In this document: in pieces, positions 19,677 through 29,574 of the stretch
Layout: the number at the start of each line of letters is the position of its first letter
Position numbering within the stretch: the first letter of the stretch is position 1
Source: Azonexus sp.
Lineage (GTDB): Bacteria; Pseudomonadota; Gammaproteobacteria; Burkholderiales; Rhodocyclaceae
NCBI RefSeq assembly: GCF_030824335.1
Contig: NZ_JAVBXX010000020.1
Span: 1 to 54,680 of the forward strand
Reading direction: 5' to 3'
DNA: 54,680 nt
Notes under the pieces: model-generated
Seen by the model: only the letters and a program-made list of their open reading frames with translations
What the model was told of the DNA's origin: nothing
The model's database searches: none
Made by a program: the position numbers and the translations under genes

Positions 19677-20456
19677 TCAGCCCATGCGGCCGGTAATGTA
19701 GTCTTCTGTCCGCTTTTCTTTCGGCTTGATGAAAATCTCATCGGTCTTGCCGAATTCGATCATTTCGCCCAGGTACATGTAGGCGGTGTAATCGGAAACC
19801 CGCGCTGCCTGCTGCATATTGTGCGTGACGATCAAGATGGTCACGCGTTTCTTCAGCTCATGCACCAGTTCCTCAATGGCACCGGTGGCAATCGGGTCGA
19901 GCGCAGAGGTCGGCTCGTCGAACAGCAACAGTTCAGGGTCAGTCGCCAGCGCACGGGCAATGCACAGACGCTGCTGCTGCCCACCGGAAAGATTCGGCGC
20001 CAGATCCTGCAGTCTGTCCTTCACTTCGTCCCAGATCGCCGCGCCGCGCAGGGCGTGCTCGACCTTGTCGTCAAGCATGCGCTTGTTGTTTTCACCACGC
20101 ACCCGCAGGCCGTAGGCGACGTTTTCGAAAATGGTTTTCGGAAACGGATTCGGCTTCTGGAACACCATGCCGACGCGCATGCGCACTTCGATCGGATCGA
20201 CTTCCGGCGACAGCAGGTTGGTGTTGTCCGGGAAGAAACGGATTTCGCCTTCGTAGCGATTGCCCGGATAGAGGTCGTGCATGCGGTTGAAACTGCGCAG
20301 GTAGGTCGATTTACCGCAACCGGAAGGCCCGATCAGCGCGGTGACCTTCTTGTCGTAAATCGGCATGTTGATGTTTTTCAGGGCCTGGGCTTCGCCGTAG
20401 AAAAAATTGAAGTTTCTGGCTTCGGCTTTCAAGGTCGGTTGATCATGCGTCTGCAT
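19677..20456 (-). CDS. pstB: Phosphate ABC transporter ATPase PstB
   Basis: This 259-residue ATPase drives high-affinity phosphate import through PstCA. It has Walker [12 protein letters not shown], the PstB-specific [22 protein letters not shown], signature [17 protein letters not shown], Walker [13 protein letters not shown] and [10 protein letters not shown] place the start at MQTHDQ because GGA lies 7 nt upstream; an ATG four codons earlier (20468) has no such site. An inverted repeat at 20492-20542 separates it from pstA. Confidence 0.97.
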   Translation of the reverse strand: MQTHDQPTLKAEARNFNFFYGEAQALKNINMPIYDKKVTALIGPSGCGKSTYLRSFNRMHDLYPGNRYEGEIRFFPDNTNLLSPEVDPIEVRMRVGMVFQKPNPFPKTIFENVAYGLRVRGENNKRMLDDKVEHALRGAAIWDEVKDRLQDLAPNLSGGQQQRLCIARALATDPELLLFDEPTSALDPIATGAIEELVHELKKRVTILIVTHNMQQAARVSDYTAYMYLGEMIEFGKTDEIFIKPKEKRTEDYITGRMG

Positions 20457-20491
20457 TTTCGATTCCATTCAAAATGTCGGTTTTTGGGCTT

Positions 20492-20542
20492 TTTTCTGCG
20501 GTCGACCGTAAGGTCAGCCTTTGACTCTGTGGTCGCAGAAAA
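20492..20542 (-). repeat. Inverted repeat in the pstA-pstB gap
   Basis: TTTTCTGCG (20492-20500) and CGCAGAAAA (20534-20542) are perfect 9-nt arms. Inside lies GACCGTAAGGTC, a second small hairpin. It fills most of the gap between pstA (stop at 20555) and pstB. It could be an RNA-processing or stabilising element, and it carries the GGTCGACCG core also seen in the intergenic repeat near 43357. Confidence 0.5.
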
Positions 20543-20554
20543 GCACTAAATTCA

Positions 20555-21493
20555 TTACCACTTGATGTTCTTGCGCATCTTGTAGCGCAGGTAGATGGCG
20601 ACGGCGTTCATCGACAGCACCATCGCCATCAGCACGAAGCCGGCGGCGGCGGCGTTGATTTCGAAAGCCGGGTCGGGGCGCGAGGTCCAGTTGAAGATCT
20701 GGATCGGCATCACCGTGAAAGGCGACATCACCCAGTCGAACAGACCAGCCGAGATGCCATCGGCGCCGGTCACGGTAAAGGGCGCCGGCGGCAGGAAGGC
20801 GATGAAGGTCAGCGCACCGATGGTGATGATCGGTGCGGTTTCGCCGATGGCGCGCGCCAGACCGATGATCACACCGGTCAGGATGCCGGGCATGGCATAC
20901 GGAATGATGTGGTAACGGCAGGTCTGCCAACGGGTGGCACCGACGGCCATCGAACCTTCGCGGATCATCGCCGGAATGGCGCGGATGGCTTCCCGGGTCG
21001 ACACGATGACGATGGGCAAAATCAGCAGTGCCAGCGTCAAACCCGCCGACAGGATGCTCTGGCCGAAGCCGAAGGTATAGACAAAGATACCGAGGGCCAG
21101 CAGGCCGTACACAATCGACGGTACAGCAGCGAGATTGGTAATGTTGATTTCGATGATCTCGGTGATCCAGTTGCGCTTGGCATACTCTTCCAGGTAAATC
21201 CCGGCGGCGACGCCGAGCGGCACAGCGGCCAGCGCGGTCACGAACATCACCAGGATGGTGCCGACCCAGGCCGACAGGATGCCGGACTGCGCCGCCCGGC
21301 GCGAAGCGAAGTTGGTGAAGAAGTCGAGATTCAGGCGCTCCAGACCACGGATCAGCATGTCGCCGACCAGCAGGGTAATGACCAGCAAACCGAGCGCCAG
21401 ACAGACAATGCCCAAGGCCTGGAAAATCCTGTCTTTCAATTTACCGCGAGCGATCAGCGCACGGATTTGTTCTGTCGTCATTGATTTCTGCAT
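20555..21493 (-). CDS. pstA: Phosphate ABC transporter permease PstA
   Basis: This 312-residue inner-membrane permease pairs with PstC to form the phosphate channel. About six helices are visible, the first at residues 22-44, and the binding-protein-dependent permease loop REGSMAVGATRWQTCRYHIIPYAMPGILTGVIIGLARAIGETAPI is well conserved. The ATG at 21493 follows GGGAGGCTTATTAAA and lies one base past the pstC stop codon. The C-terminus MRKNIKW is typical for the family. Confidence 0.96.
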   Translation of the reverse strand: MQKSMTTEQIRALIARGKLKDRIFQALGIVCLALGLLVITLLVGDMLIRGLERLNLDFFTNFASRRAAQSGILSAWVGTILVMFVTALAAVPLGVAAGIYLEEYAKRNWITEIIEINITNLAAVPSIVYGLLALGIFVYTFGFGQSILSAGLTLALLILPIVIVSTREAIRAIPAMIREGSMAVGATRWQTCRYHIIPYAMPGILTGVIIGLARAIGETAPIITIGALTFIAFLPPAPFTVTGADGISAGLFDWVMSPFTVMPIQIFNWTSRPDPAFEINAAAAGFVLMAMVLSMNAVAIYLRYKMRKNIKW

Positions 21494-21494
21494 T

Positions 21495-22430
21495 TTAATA
21501 AGCCTCCCGGAAGCGACGGCGCATCCACTGGCCGGCAATATTGAACGCCAGCGTAATCAACAACAGCGTCAGGCCGGCGGCGAAAATGGTCTGGTAACCA
21601 ATCGAGCCGTGCGGCAAGTCACCCAGTGCAACTTGCACGATATACGAGGTAATTGTTGCCGCCGGCTCCATCGGGTTCCAGGTCAGGTTCGGCTGCATGC
21701 CGGCCGCCACGGCAAGAATCATCGTCTCGCCGACGGCGCGGGAAATCCCCAGAATGTACGACGCAGCCAGACCGGACACGGCAGCCGGCACGACCACATG
21801 AATGGCGGTATGCAACTTGGTCGCCCCCATCGCATACGACCCTTCGCGCATGCTCATCGGCACGGCGCGCATGGCGTCCTCTGATAGCGAGGCAATGTAG
21901 GGCACGATCATGATGCCCATGACCAGACCGGCGGAAAGCAAGGAAAAGCCCGGCAGTTCCGGGAAAATCGTCTGCAGCAGCGGCGTCACGATCAGCAGGG
22001 CGAAGTAGCCAAAAACGATGGTCGGGATGCCACCGAGCAGTTCAAGCACCGGCTTGGCAACTTCACGCACTTTCGGATTGGCAAACTCGGACAGATAGAT
22101 GGCGATGATGGTCCCCATCGGAATGGCCACCAGCAGCGCAACACCTGATGACACCAAGGTGCCGGAAATGAGGACCATGATGCCGTAATGGGCATCATCA
22201 AATAGCGGGGTCCATTGGGTATCGGTCAGAAAGTCAGAAATCGGGACATTCTGGAAAAAATGGATGGACTCGGTGACGAGCACATAAACGATGCCGACGG
22301 TCGTCAGCACGGAGACCGCAGCGGCGGCAAAGAGCACGAACTCGATCAGGCGCTCGCTGACGTGACGCATGGCGTTTTTGGCCAGACGGTCACTGACCTG
22401 GGGCAGGCCGGAGATATTGTTTTGAGACAT
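21495..22430 (-). CDS. pstC: Phosphate ABC transporter permease PstC
   Basis: This 311-residue inner-membrane permease is the PstA partner. It has about six helices and the permease loop MREGSYAMGATKLHTAIHVVVPAAVSGLAASYILGISRAVGETMIL. I choose the ATG at 22430 (MSQNNIS). An in-frame ATG at 22463 lies directly against the base of the hairpin at 22464-22489, where ribosome access would be poor, though it cannot be excluded. It is second in the operon after pstS. Confidence 0.94.
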   Translation of the reverse strand: MSQNNISGLPQVSDRLAKNAMRHVSERLIEFVLFAAAAVSVLTTVGIVYVLVTESIHFFQNVPISDFLTDTQWTPLFDDAHYGIMVLISGTLVSSGVALLVAIPMGTIIAIYLSEFANPKVREVAKPVLELLGGIPTIVFGYFALLIVTPLLQTIFPELPGFSLLSAGLVMGIMIVPYIASLSEDAMRAVPMSMREGSYAMGATKLHTAIHVVVPAAVSGLAASYILGISRAVGETMILAVAAGMQPNLTWNPMEPAATITSYIVQVALGDLPHGSIGYQTIFAAGLTLLLITLAFNIAGQWMRRRFREAY

Positions 22431-22463
22431 GGCGTAATCCACTGGAAGAACCCTCTTTGACAT

Positions 22464-22489
22464 AAGGCCGACCCTGGTGGGCCGGCCTT
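22464..22489 (-). terminator. Hairpin between pstS and pstC (likely attenuator or 3' stabiliser)
   Basis: On the minus strand AAGGCCGGCCC pairs with GGGTCGGCCTT around ACCA, 11 pairs with one G-U. On the plus strand that pair is a mismatch, so the structure is fit for the minus-strand RNA. There is no T-run on that strand. Such hairpins after binding-protein genes commonly let pstS accumulate above the permease genes. Confidence 0.65.
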
Positions 22490-22526
22490 TTGTTGACGAA
22501 TCGTGAGCGATTCGCCGGGGCGCGAT

Positions 22527-23528
22527 TTACATCTTGGCTTCGCGCTTCATGATTTCTTCGACGGTGATGCCGACTTCATTCTTGCCACCGAAGACGGTGC
22601 CAATCTTGCCGTCCTTGGCATGCTTGATGTTGCCTTCGTAGGCAGCCTTCGGCAGCGGCACGTACTTGACTTCACGGATCAGCTTGTCGGCGTTCTTCAT
22701 GTAGAACTCGACGAACTCGCGAATTTCCGGCTTCTGCAGGGACTTGGCCTTGACATAAACGAAGATCGGACGCGACAGCGGTACATACGTACCGTTCTCG
22801 ACGTTGGCACCGGACGGCTCGACAGCCTTGCCGGTCTTCGGATTGACGATCGGCAGCCCCTTCAGGCGAGCCATGTTTTCAGCGTAGTAGGCGTAGCCGA
22901 AGTAACCGATGGCATTGACGTCACGCGACACACCCTGAACCAGCACATTGTCGTCTTCCGACGCAGTGTAGTCACCACGCGAGGACTTGGCCTTGCCGAC
23001 GATGGCTTCGGTGAAATATTCGAAAGTACCGGAGTCGGCGCCAGCGCCGAACAGCTTCACCGGTGCATCAGGCCAAGCCGGATTGACCTGGCTCCACTTC
23101 ATCACAGTGCCCTGGGCAGCCGGTTCCCACAGCTTCTTCAGCTCTTCGACGGTGGCCTGCTTGAGGAAAGTGTTTTTCGGGTTGATCACGACGGTCAATG
23201 CATCGTAGGCCACCGGCATTTCGACGTAATCGACGCCGGCCGCCTTGCAATCAGCCATTTCCTTGGCGGTGATCGGACGCGAGGCATTCTGCAGATCGGT
23301 TTCGTCGCGGCAGAACTTCTTGAAACCGCCACCCGTGCCGGAAATACCGACAGTGACCTTGATGCTGTTCTTCTTGGCCTTCTGGAATTCTTCTGCGACC
23401 GCTTCGGTAATCGGATAAACCGTGGAAGAACCGTCAATCTTGACGATCTGGGCGTAAGCAGCCTGCGCACCGAACAGGGTGACACCAGCGACTGCCAGGG
23501 CGGAAACGATCTTGGATTGCTTGAACAT
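22527..23528 (-). CDS. pstS: Periplasmic phosphate-binding protein PstS
   Basis: This 333-residue exported protein captures phosphate for PstCAB. The signal peptide [20 protein letters not shown] ends near [23 protein letters not shown] gives the first phosphate-binding loop; [26 protein letters not shown] and [10 protein letters not shown] supply the rest. It is the first gene of the operon, with CAGGAGTTAGCTA before the ATG and a Pho box 56 nt upstream. The best relatives are the short PstS type used by many betaproteobacteria. Confidence 0.97.
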   Translation of the reverse strand: MFKQSKIVSALAVAGVTLFGAQAAYAQIVKIDGSSTVYPITEAVAEEFQKAKKNSIKVTVGISGTGGGFKKFCRDETDLQNASRPITAKEMADCKAAGVDYVEMPVAYDALTVVINPKNTFLKQATVEELKKLWEPAAQGTVMKWSQVNPAWPDAPVKLFGAGADSGTFEYFTEAIVGKAKSSRGDYTASEDDNVLVQGVSRDVNAIGYFGYAYYAENMARLKGLPIVNPKTGKAVEPSGANVENGTYVPLSRPIFVYVKAKSLQKPEIREFVEFYMKNADKLIREVKYVPLPKAAYEGNIKHAKDGKIGTVFGGKNEVGITVEEIMKREAKM

Positions 23529-23583
23529 TAGCTAACTCCTGTTGGGAAAAATGAAAGGACAGGAGACAGCTTAGTCAGCCATT

Positions 23584-23601
23584 GTTACAAAGCTGTGACA
23601 G
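23584..23601 (-). promoter_or_regulatory. Pho box upstream of pstS
   Basis: On the minus strand CTGTCAC-AGCT-TTGTAAC gives two 7-nt half-sites with the 11-bp period of PhoB sites (consensus CTGTCAT-N4-CTGTCAC). It lies 56 nt before the pstS start and would occupy the -35 position, with TAAGCT as a weak -10 about 10 nt further on. This predicts phosphate-starvation control of the seven-gene operon. Confidence 0.75.
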
Positions 23602-23723
23602 ACTGAAATATTGCCCGCAAGACAACAGACCCAAGGACCCGAAGCTTACTTTTCACGGTAAATCGGCTGAAATATTGGGTCACTACAGTGCCACTGGTTT
23701 TGACCCTACAGGCACTTCACATC

Positions 23724-25388
23724 ATGCAATTCCTCAATTCTCTGTCGATTCGTGGCGCCTTGTTTTCCATGGTGGGGGTCGGCAGTTGCTTCGGCATTTT
23801 CCTGCTGCTGACCGCCCTGCTCTCGCTACAGGCCTTTCGTGATGACGTGCGCGAAGTCTCCAGCGACGTCGCCCGGACCAGCCAGGCGCTTGGCCGGCTC
23901 AGCGAAGTGCAGAGCGCCTTTCAGACCCAGCAACGCGGCCTGAACGGGATGTTGCTGCGCAATCACATGCCTTCCGAATTCGACAAGGGGCTTGCCGAGT
24001 TCCAGACTGGCCGCGCTGCATTCTGGAAACACCTGGCGGCACTGGAATTGATGCAACAAGACGGCGACATTCCCAAGGCAATCCGCCTGGCCGAACTGCG
24101 CCAGCAGGCCAAGGAGTTGAATCAGCTTTACGACGACGTACTGGCCGAAAGCGAACCCGGCACGCCGAAATACACCTTGATGGTCGATGCAGCAATCCGC
24201 GATGCCGACGCCCCCTTGGTCAAAGCCTTGGGCGAAACGTTTGGCGCCATCAGTCTGAACAGCCGGCAAGGCGTTGAACAGGCATCGCTCACGGCGAACC
24301 GGCGTTTCGAGGAAAACGCCTTGCAGGTACTGGCCGTCGGCTGCATCGGCTCCTTCATTTTCCTCGCCCTCGCTGCATTTCTCGGGCGCCGCATCCTGCG
24401 CCGCCTCGGCGGTGAGCTGGAACCCGTTGTCGCAGCGACCCGACGGGTTGCCGCCGGCGACCTGACCCAGCCGATGGATACCGGCAAAGCCGCAGCCAAT
24501 TCGCTGGTCGTTTCCATCGAGGACATGCAGACCCGCTTACGCAGCCTGATCGGCAGCGTCAAACAGGATGCCGAACTGACCTCCAGCAACGCGCTGGCAC
24601 TGCGCCAGTCAGCCCACGAGGTCGCCGAAGCCAACTGCCTGCAGAGCGATTCCGCATCCATGATCACGGCTGCCATCGAAGAGTTGACCACCGCCATTGC
24701 CGTGATGGCGGAAAGCGCCGGCTGCGCTGCCGACGCAACGCAAGACACGCGCGAAACTGCCGAAGCAAGTGGGCGCATCATTCATCAGGCAATCAGCGAG
24801 ATCGGCAACATTTCGGCCCAGGCACTGGCGTCGACCGCAGCAATGCAGGCATTGAAAGCGCATACCCAGCAAATTTTCGCTTTCGCCCGGGAAATCAAGG
24901 AAATTTCAGAGCAGACCAACCTGCTCTCGCTCAATGCCGCCATTGAAGCAGCCCGTGCCGGCGACGCCGGGCGCGGCTTCGCCGTTGTCGCCGACGAAGT
25001 ACGCAAACTGGCCAGCCATACGGCTGACACCACGCGCAAGATCGAGGGCCTGGTCACACAATTGAGCACGGCCGCCGAACACAGCAGCGAAGCCGTCTCG
25101 GCAACGGCTGAACGGGCTCAGCGCGGCACGCAACTGGCCACGGAAGCCGAAGCCGCCATCGGCCAGATCGAATCCTTCTGCGAACGCTCGGCCATCGCCG
25201 CCCGGGAAATTGTCGACGTTCTGGGCGAACAGCGCCTGGCGGCCGAACAAATTGCCCAGAACACGGAACGCATGGCGCAAATGATCGAAAGAGGGGCAAA
25301 AGCAGCAGCGGATTCCTCCTCCTCGGCCAACGAAGTTGCCTCGCTGGCCGACCGGCTTCACGAATCGACGCTGCAATTCAGCCTCTGA
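23724..25388 (+). CDS. Methyl-accepting chemotaxis protein
   Basis: This 554-residue transmembrane chemoreceptor has helices at about residues 12-32 and 208-228. Between them is a predicted periplasmic helical bundle (four-helix MCP type) with no recognisable ligand motif. A HAMP-like linker follows, then the signalling domain whose hairpin [38 protein letters not shown] begins near residue 393. It lacks a C-terminal CheR/CheB pentapeptide. The start at 23724 gives the expected short cytoplasmic N-terminus; the ribosome-binding site is weak. It is divergent from pstS, sharing a 195-nt control region, so phosphate responsiveness is possible but unproven. Confidence 0.93.
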   Translation: MQFLNSLSIRGALFSMVGVGSCFGIFLLLTALLSLQAFRDDVREVSSDVARTSQALGRLSEVQSAFQTQQRGLNGMLLRNHMPSEFDKGLAEFQTGRAAFWKHLAALELMQQDGDIPKAIRLAELRQQAKELNQLYDDVLAESEPGTPKYTLMVDAAIRDADAPLVKALGETFGAISLNSRQGVEQASLTANRRFEENALQVLAVGCIGSFIFLALAAFLGRRILRRLGGELEPVVAATRRVAAGDLTQPMDTGKAAANSLVVSIEDMQTRLRSLIGSVKQDAELTSSNALALRQSAHEVAEANCLQSDSASMITAAIEELTTAIAVMAESAGCAADATQDTRETAEASGRIIHQAISEIGNISAQALASTAAMQALKAHTQQIFAFAREIKEISEQTNLLSLNAAIEAARAGDAGRGFAVVADEVRKLASHTADTTRKIEGLVTQLSTAAEHSSEAVSATAERAQRGTQLATEAEAAIGQIESFCERSAIAAREIVDVLGEQRLAAEQIAQNTERMAQMIERGAKAAADSSSSANEVASLADRLHESTLQFSL

Positions 25389-25571
25389 GGGCGTGCTACC
25401 GACGGGCCTGAAACAAAAGGACGACATCAAACAAGATCGACAGAAAACACGGACCGCCATGCGCGCTTATTGGTAATATGACAAAACTGTCAATCATCGC
25501 CTTCATCCATCGATGCCTCTTCCGCGCCCTGCCGCCCCCTTGCCCACCTGCCAAAGCGCTTCCTGATCACG

Positions 25572-27047
25572 ATGGGCATCCATATTCCAACCTTGATGCT
25601 CAGCATCATCACGATTGGTCTGACCGCGGCAATTGCCATCGCCACGGTCGGCTTTCGCCGCAATCGCAACCTGATGTTCTGGGCCAGCGGCCTGCTCTTG
25701 CTGGCCACGGCCTATACGCTGTTCGTACTGCGCGGCCAGATAAGCGACGGGCTGAGCGTCGTCGGCGGGAATGTTGCGTTGTCCTCGGTCTTTGCGCTGT
25801 TCAGCCTGGGGATTTTTCATTTTCAGGGGCGTCGACCGCAACATTGGCTGATCTGGACACCGGTCGTAGTCACCGCACTACTGTTCCCGCTGATAATCAA
25901 CGATTCAACATTGCGTATTGCCACCAACGGCGCCATTGGTACCCTGCAAACCCTCTACTGCAGCTTCATCGTGTGGCAGCACCGGCGACAAACCGCCGGA
26001 CGCGGTCAATATCTGCTGCTGGCCGGCTTCCTGCTGATCGCCATGATTTACATCGGTCGTCTGCTGGCGACGCTCAATGGCACAGCAGCAACGCAATCCG
26101 TCCTCGATGGCAGCTGGCTGAATATCGTCTCTTTCGTGACCTCGCTGGTCAGCCAGGTACTGATGGCCGTCGGCTTGATCCTGATGACGCAAGAGCGGGC
26201 GGAACAGCAATTGCAGAACCACCGCGACCACCTGGAGGAAATGGTCGCCAGCCGCACGCATGAACTGGAAATCACCCGCGACCTGGCCGTCACCGCCAAT
26301 CGCGCCAAGAGCACTTTCCTCGCCAACATGAGCCACGAATTGCGCACGCCGATGAATGGCGTGCTCGGCATGGTCTCGCTGGCGCACAAACGCAGTGACG
26401 ACCCGAAAATCTGCGAACAACTGGCAATCGCCCAGCGCTCTGCCGAGCATCTGATGCGCCTGCTCAACGACATTCTCGACTTCTCGAAGATCGAAGCCGA
26501 GCGCCTGACACTGGAAAACCAGCCCTTCCAGCCCGGCGAAATCCTCGCCCGACTGGACAAATTGCTGCGCCCGGCTGCCGAACACAAAGGCTTGCAGTTC
26601 CGGATCGACTCGCCGCCAGAACTCGCCGTGCTGACCTTGCTCGGCGATGCGCGCCGCCTCGGCCAGATCCTGATGTACCTGACCGACAACTCAGTCAAAT
26701 TCACCCGTGTCGGCAGCATCCATGTCACGACAAGCATTCAGGAAGAAAGCGCCGACAGCGCACGCTTGCGCTTCGAGGTCCGCGATACCGGCATCGGCAT
26801 TGCAGCCGACGCCCTGCCCCGCCTGTTCAGTGCTTTCGAACAGGGCGACAACTCGACCACCCGCCGCTACGGCGGCTCCGGCCTCGGCCTGGTGATCAGT
26901 AAACGGTTGGCCGACCTGATGGGTGGCCAGATCGGCGTCACCAGCACACCCGGCGAAGGCAGCCTGTTCTGGTTTACTGTCGTGCTGCAAAAAAAGCCTC
27001 AGCTCCCCGAAACCGATCAGGCTCCTCAGGCTCAGCCCGGACGATAA
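25572..27047 (+). CDS. Membrane histidine kinase without receiver domain
   Basis: This 491-residue kinase starts with about six or seven hydrophobic helices (residues 5-215) that probably form an integral-membrane sensor. A short coiled linker ([23 protein letters not shown]) leads to HisKA with His255 in [19 protein letters not shown], then an ATP-binding domain with [28 protein letters not shown] and [13 protein letters not shown]. It ends in a short tail with no receiver. No response regulator is adjacent. The ATG at 25572 begins directly at helix 1; no strong ribosome-binding site is visible. The signal is unknown. Confidence 0.9.
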   Translation: MGIHIPTLMLSIITIGLTAAIAIATVGFRRNRNLMFWASGLLLLATAYTLFVLRGQISDGLSVVGGNVALSSVFALFSLGIFHFQGRRPQHWLIWTPVVVTALLFPLIINDSTLRIATNGAIGTLQTLYCSFIVWQHRRQTAGRGQYLLLAGFLLIAMIYIGRLLATLNGTAATQSVLDGSWLNIVSFVTSLVSQVLMAVGLILMTQERAEQQLQNHRDHLEEMVASRTHELEITRDLAVTANRAKSTFLANMSHELRTPMNGVLGMVSLAHKRSDDPKICEQLAIAQRSAEHLMRLLNDILDFSKIEAERLTLENQPFQPGEILARLDKLLRPAAEHKGLQFRIDSPPELAVLTLLGDARRLGQILMYLTDNSVKFTRVGSIHVTTSIQEESADSARLRFEVRDTGIGIAADALPRLFSAFEQGDNSTTRRYGGSGLGLVISKRLADLMGGQIGVTSTPGEGSLFWFTVVLQKKPQLPETDQAPQAQPGR

Positions 27048-27165
27048 CGCGCCAGCCAATGCGCATAAGGCGCCGGCAGCAAGGTGCTCATCGCCCTCCC
27101 TGGGGCGGTTGGCACTGGCTTTGCAACCGGCATGTCTCGTTCATCTAGCGGTAATACTCGAACAA

Positions 27166-27171
27166 TATAAT
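27166..27171 (+). promoter_or_regulatory. Candidate -10 element before the GGDEF-EAL gene
   Basis: A perfect TATAAT lies 33 nt before the GTG/ATG start region in an AT-rich patch. No good -35 hexamer is found 16-18 nt upstream, so an activator or extended -10 contacts may be needed. Confidence 0.35.
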
Positions 27172-27204
27172 CGGTCGCTTAAATAGCGGAATCCCCATGT
27201 GGCC

Positions 27205-29574
27205 ATGCTTTTCACAAAATGCTACACACGCTGGATCAAGCGACTGAGCGGCAACGAATGGCATGTACTGCTGCTGGGTAGTATCGGCCTGACGGTCACC
27301 TTGATTGCACTCGCCTGGTGGGGCACCTTGCAGCGGATTGCAACGGAAAAAACGCTCGTCACCAACAGTGCGCAAACGCAGCAAGAAAACCTGGCCGCGA
27401 TTATTGCCGAGAATCTGGCACAGGTTCTTGATCGTGGACGCCTGATGTCCATCGTGGCCAACGAATGGTTTGATGGTAATCGGGAAAACTCCTTGCATCG
27501 CTGGTCTGCCATGCGAGCGGCGGACAAGGCGTTTTTACGCATTGCGCTGTACGACCGCAATCTTCAGCAAGTCTATGCCTCCTCACCGGCGGCCAGTTCA
27601 GCGGCAAACGGGGCCAGGCGAAGAGATGCGATACGCCAGATGCTCGAAAAGACCTCGAACGACAAGCCAGACCGGCTGCAATTTGCCCCCGGCTCGGAAC
27701 GCCACGATCAGGCATGGCAGGTACCGCTGTTGTTTCCCGTATCAGGCAATGACGGAAAAACTCGCGGGGTGCTGCTCGTCACCCTTGATCTGGGCTATTT
27801 TCTGGGCCTGTACCGGGACATTGATTTTGGCCCTTCGGGTGCCATTCATATCCTGAAGGACACTGGCGAGCAAATTGTCGAAGCCAGCCAGGCCGGACTG
27901 ACCATCAACGAACTCGGCACCCGCGCACTTCCTGCGTTTATCCGCGCCCATGCCGGGCCGACAGGAATCATCGCCCAGACGCGAGACAATCCGAATTACC
28001 TGACGAGTTTCCGGCAAGTCGATCAGCATCCTTTCATCGTCGTACTCAGCCGTGAAGTCAGGGAGGCACTAGCCGATCACCTGGCTACACGCGCTCGTCT
28101 GATCAATGACCTGGTGCTACTCACCGCGATTTTCATATTGATCACCGGCTGGATGACCAACAACATTCGTCGCCAAGGCAAGCTGTTCTCCGCCCTCGAA
28201 GCAGCAGATCAGGAAAAACGCGAGCTGATTATCCAGTTGGAAGAAGAAAAACTGCGCGCCATGCGCCTGGCGGCCCACGACCATCTGACCGGGCTACCCA
28301 ACCGGCGCATGTTCAACGAACTGGCAAGCAGCCACCTGGCCGGTGCGGGCCGTTCGCGCAATGTTTACGCCCTGCTCTTCCTCGATCTTGATCGTTTCAA
28401 ACAGGTCAATGACTCGCTGGGACATCATGTCGGCGATCTGCTGTTAAAAACCATTGCCGAACGTCTCAGTTCAACTTTGCGAGAATCCGACCTGGTAGCG
28501 CGGCTTGGCGGTGATGAATTCGCAGTGCTGCTAACCGGCCTGGAAAATATTGACGACGCCTCTCGCATCGCAGCGAAACTGGTCGAAGAAATCAGTCGCC
28601 CCTGTACAAATCTGGAAGGTCACGATGTTGAGGTCGGCACCAGTATCGGGATTGCAATTTTCCCACGCGACGGCCACGACTTCCCGACGCTTTGCCAAAA
28701 TGCCGATAGCGCGATGTACCAGGCCAAACGCGGTGGACGAGGCCGTTATATTTTTTTCGACCATGATCTCAACCGCTCAGCAGACCAGCTAAATTGTCTC
28801 GAACAGAGTTTTTCCGGGGCCATTTCGAACCATCAACTGGTCCTTCACTTCCAGCCCAAAGTTCGCTTTTCCGATTTTCGGATTATCGGGTTTGAAGCGC
28901 TGGTTCGTTGGCAACACCCGGAATTCGGCTTGATCCTGCCCAACGAATTCATTGCTCGCGCCCAACACGCAAGTTGGATTGGTGCTTTGGGCAACTGGGT
29001 ATTTGACGCCTGCTGTCAGGAATTATCGGCGTGGCAAAGAGATGGCAGTGACATGGTATCAATCGCCCACAATGTCTCAGCGATGGAATTGATGGATCCG
29101 GATTTACCGAACCGGATGGCCGCCACCTTGGCACGACACGGCCTTGACGGTCGGCATTTCGAAGTCGAAATCACCGAAAACAGCCTGCTCGAGTCGCTTG
29201 AACTGTCTGGCGAAATACTGGAAAAACTCGAGACGCTGGGCCTGTCCATCGCGCTCGACAATTTCGGCAATGGATTTTCCAGCCTGTCCTACATCCGCAA
29301 CCTGCCCATCCGCTCCCTGAAAATTGATCGTGGATTCGTCTCGGACATTCATAACAGCCCGGATGATGCGCTGACCATCTCATCCATCATCACCCTGGCG
29401 CATAACCTGCACATGCGGGTCGTGGCGGTCGGCGTTGAATCACTGGAACAACTCGTCCATCTCAAGACAGCAGGCTGCGACGAAGCTCAGGGATATTTCT
29501 TGAGCCGACCGGTATCGAGCAAAGAAGCCCGCAAATTACTCAAACAAGCTTTCCTTTTTCCTGTTTCCTCATGA
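27205..29574 (+). CDS. Membrane GGDEF-EAL protein: likely active cyclase, degenerate phosphodiesterase
   Basis: This 789-residue inner-membrane c-di-GMP protein has a helix at about 20-40, a periplasmic region of about 270 residues (Cache-like) and a second helix near 305. The GGDEF domain is intact: DLDRFKQVNDSLGH, RLGGDEFAVLL near residue 435, and an RxxD inhibitory site (RESD) five residues before GGDEF. The EAL domain keeps EALVRW but the usual DDFGTG is DNFGNG (Asn686) and the usual AEGVE is AVGVE (Val742). Both changes hit residues needed for hydrolysis in studied EAL enzymes, so this half is probably inactive or regulatory. The start is ATG 27205 or GTG 27199. The PhnD-like gene overlaps its stop codon. 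Confidence 0.93.
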   Translation: MLFTKCYTRWIKRLSGNEWHVLLLGSIGLTVTLIALAWWGTLQRIATEKTLVTNSAQTQQENLAAIIAENLAQVLDRGRLMSIVANEWFDGNRENSLHRWSAMRAADKAFLRIALYDRNLQQVYASSPAASSAANGARRRDAIRQMLEKTSNDKPDRLQFAPGSERHDQAWQVPLLFPVSGNDGKTRGVLLVTLDLGYFLGLYRDIDFGPSGAIHILKDTGEQIVEASQAGLTINELGTRALPAFIRAHAGPTGIIAQTRDNPNYLTSFRQVDQHPFIVVLSREVREALADHLATRARLINDLVLLTAIFILITGWMTNNIRRQGKLFSALEAADQEKRELIIQLEEEKLRAMRLAAHDHLTGLPNRRMFNELASSHLAGAGRSRNVYALLFLDLDRFKQVNDSLGHHVGDLLLKTIAERLSSTLRESDLVARLGGDEFAVLLTGLENIDDASRIAAKLVEEISRPCTNLEGHDVEVGTSIGIAIFPRDGHDFPTLCQNADSAMYQAKRGGRGRYIFFDHDLNRSADQLNCLEQSFSGAISNHQLVLHFQPKVRFSDFRIIGFEALVRWQHPEFGLILPNEFIARAQHASWIGALGNWVFDACCQELSAWQRDGSDMVSIAHNVSAMELMDPDLPNRMAATLARHGLDGRHFEVEITENSLLESLELSGEILEKLETLGLSIALDNFGNGFSSLSYIRNLPIRSLKIDRGFVSDIHNSPDDALTISSIITLAHNLHMRVVAVGVESLEQLVHLKTAGCDEAQGYFLSRPVSSKEARKLLKQAFLFPVSS

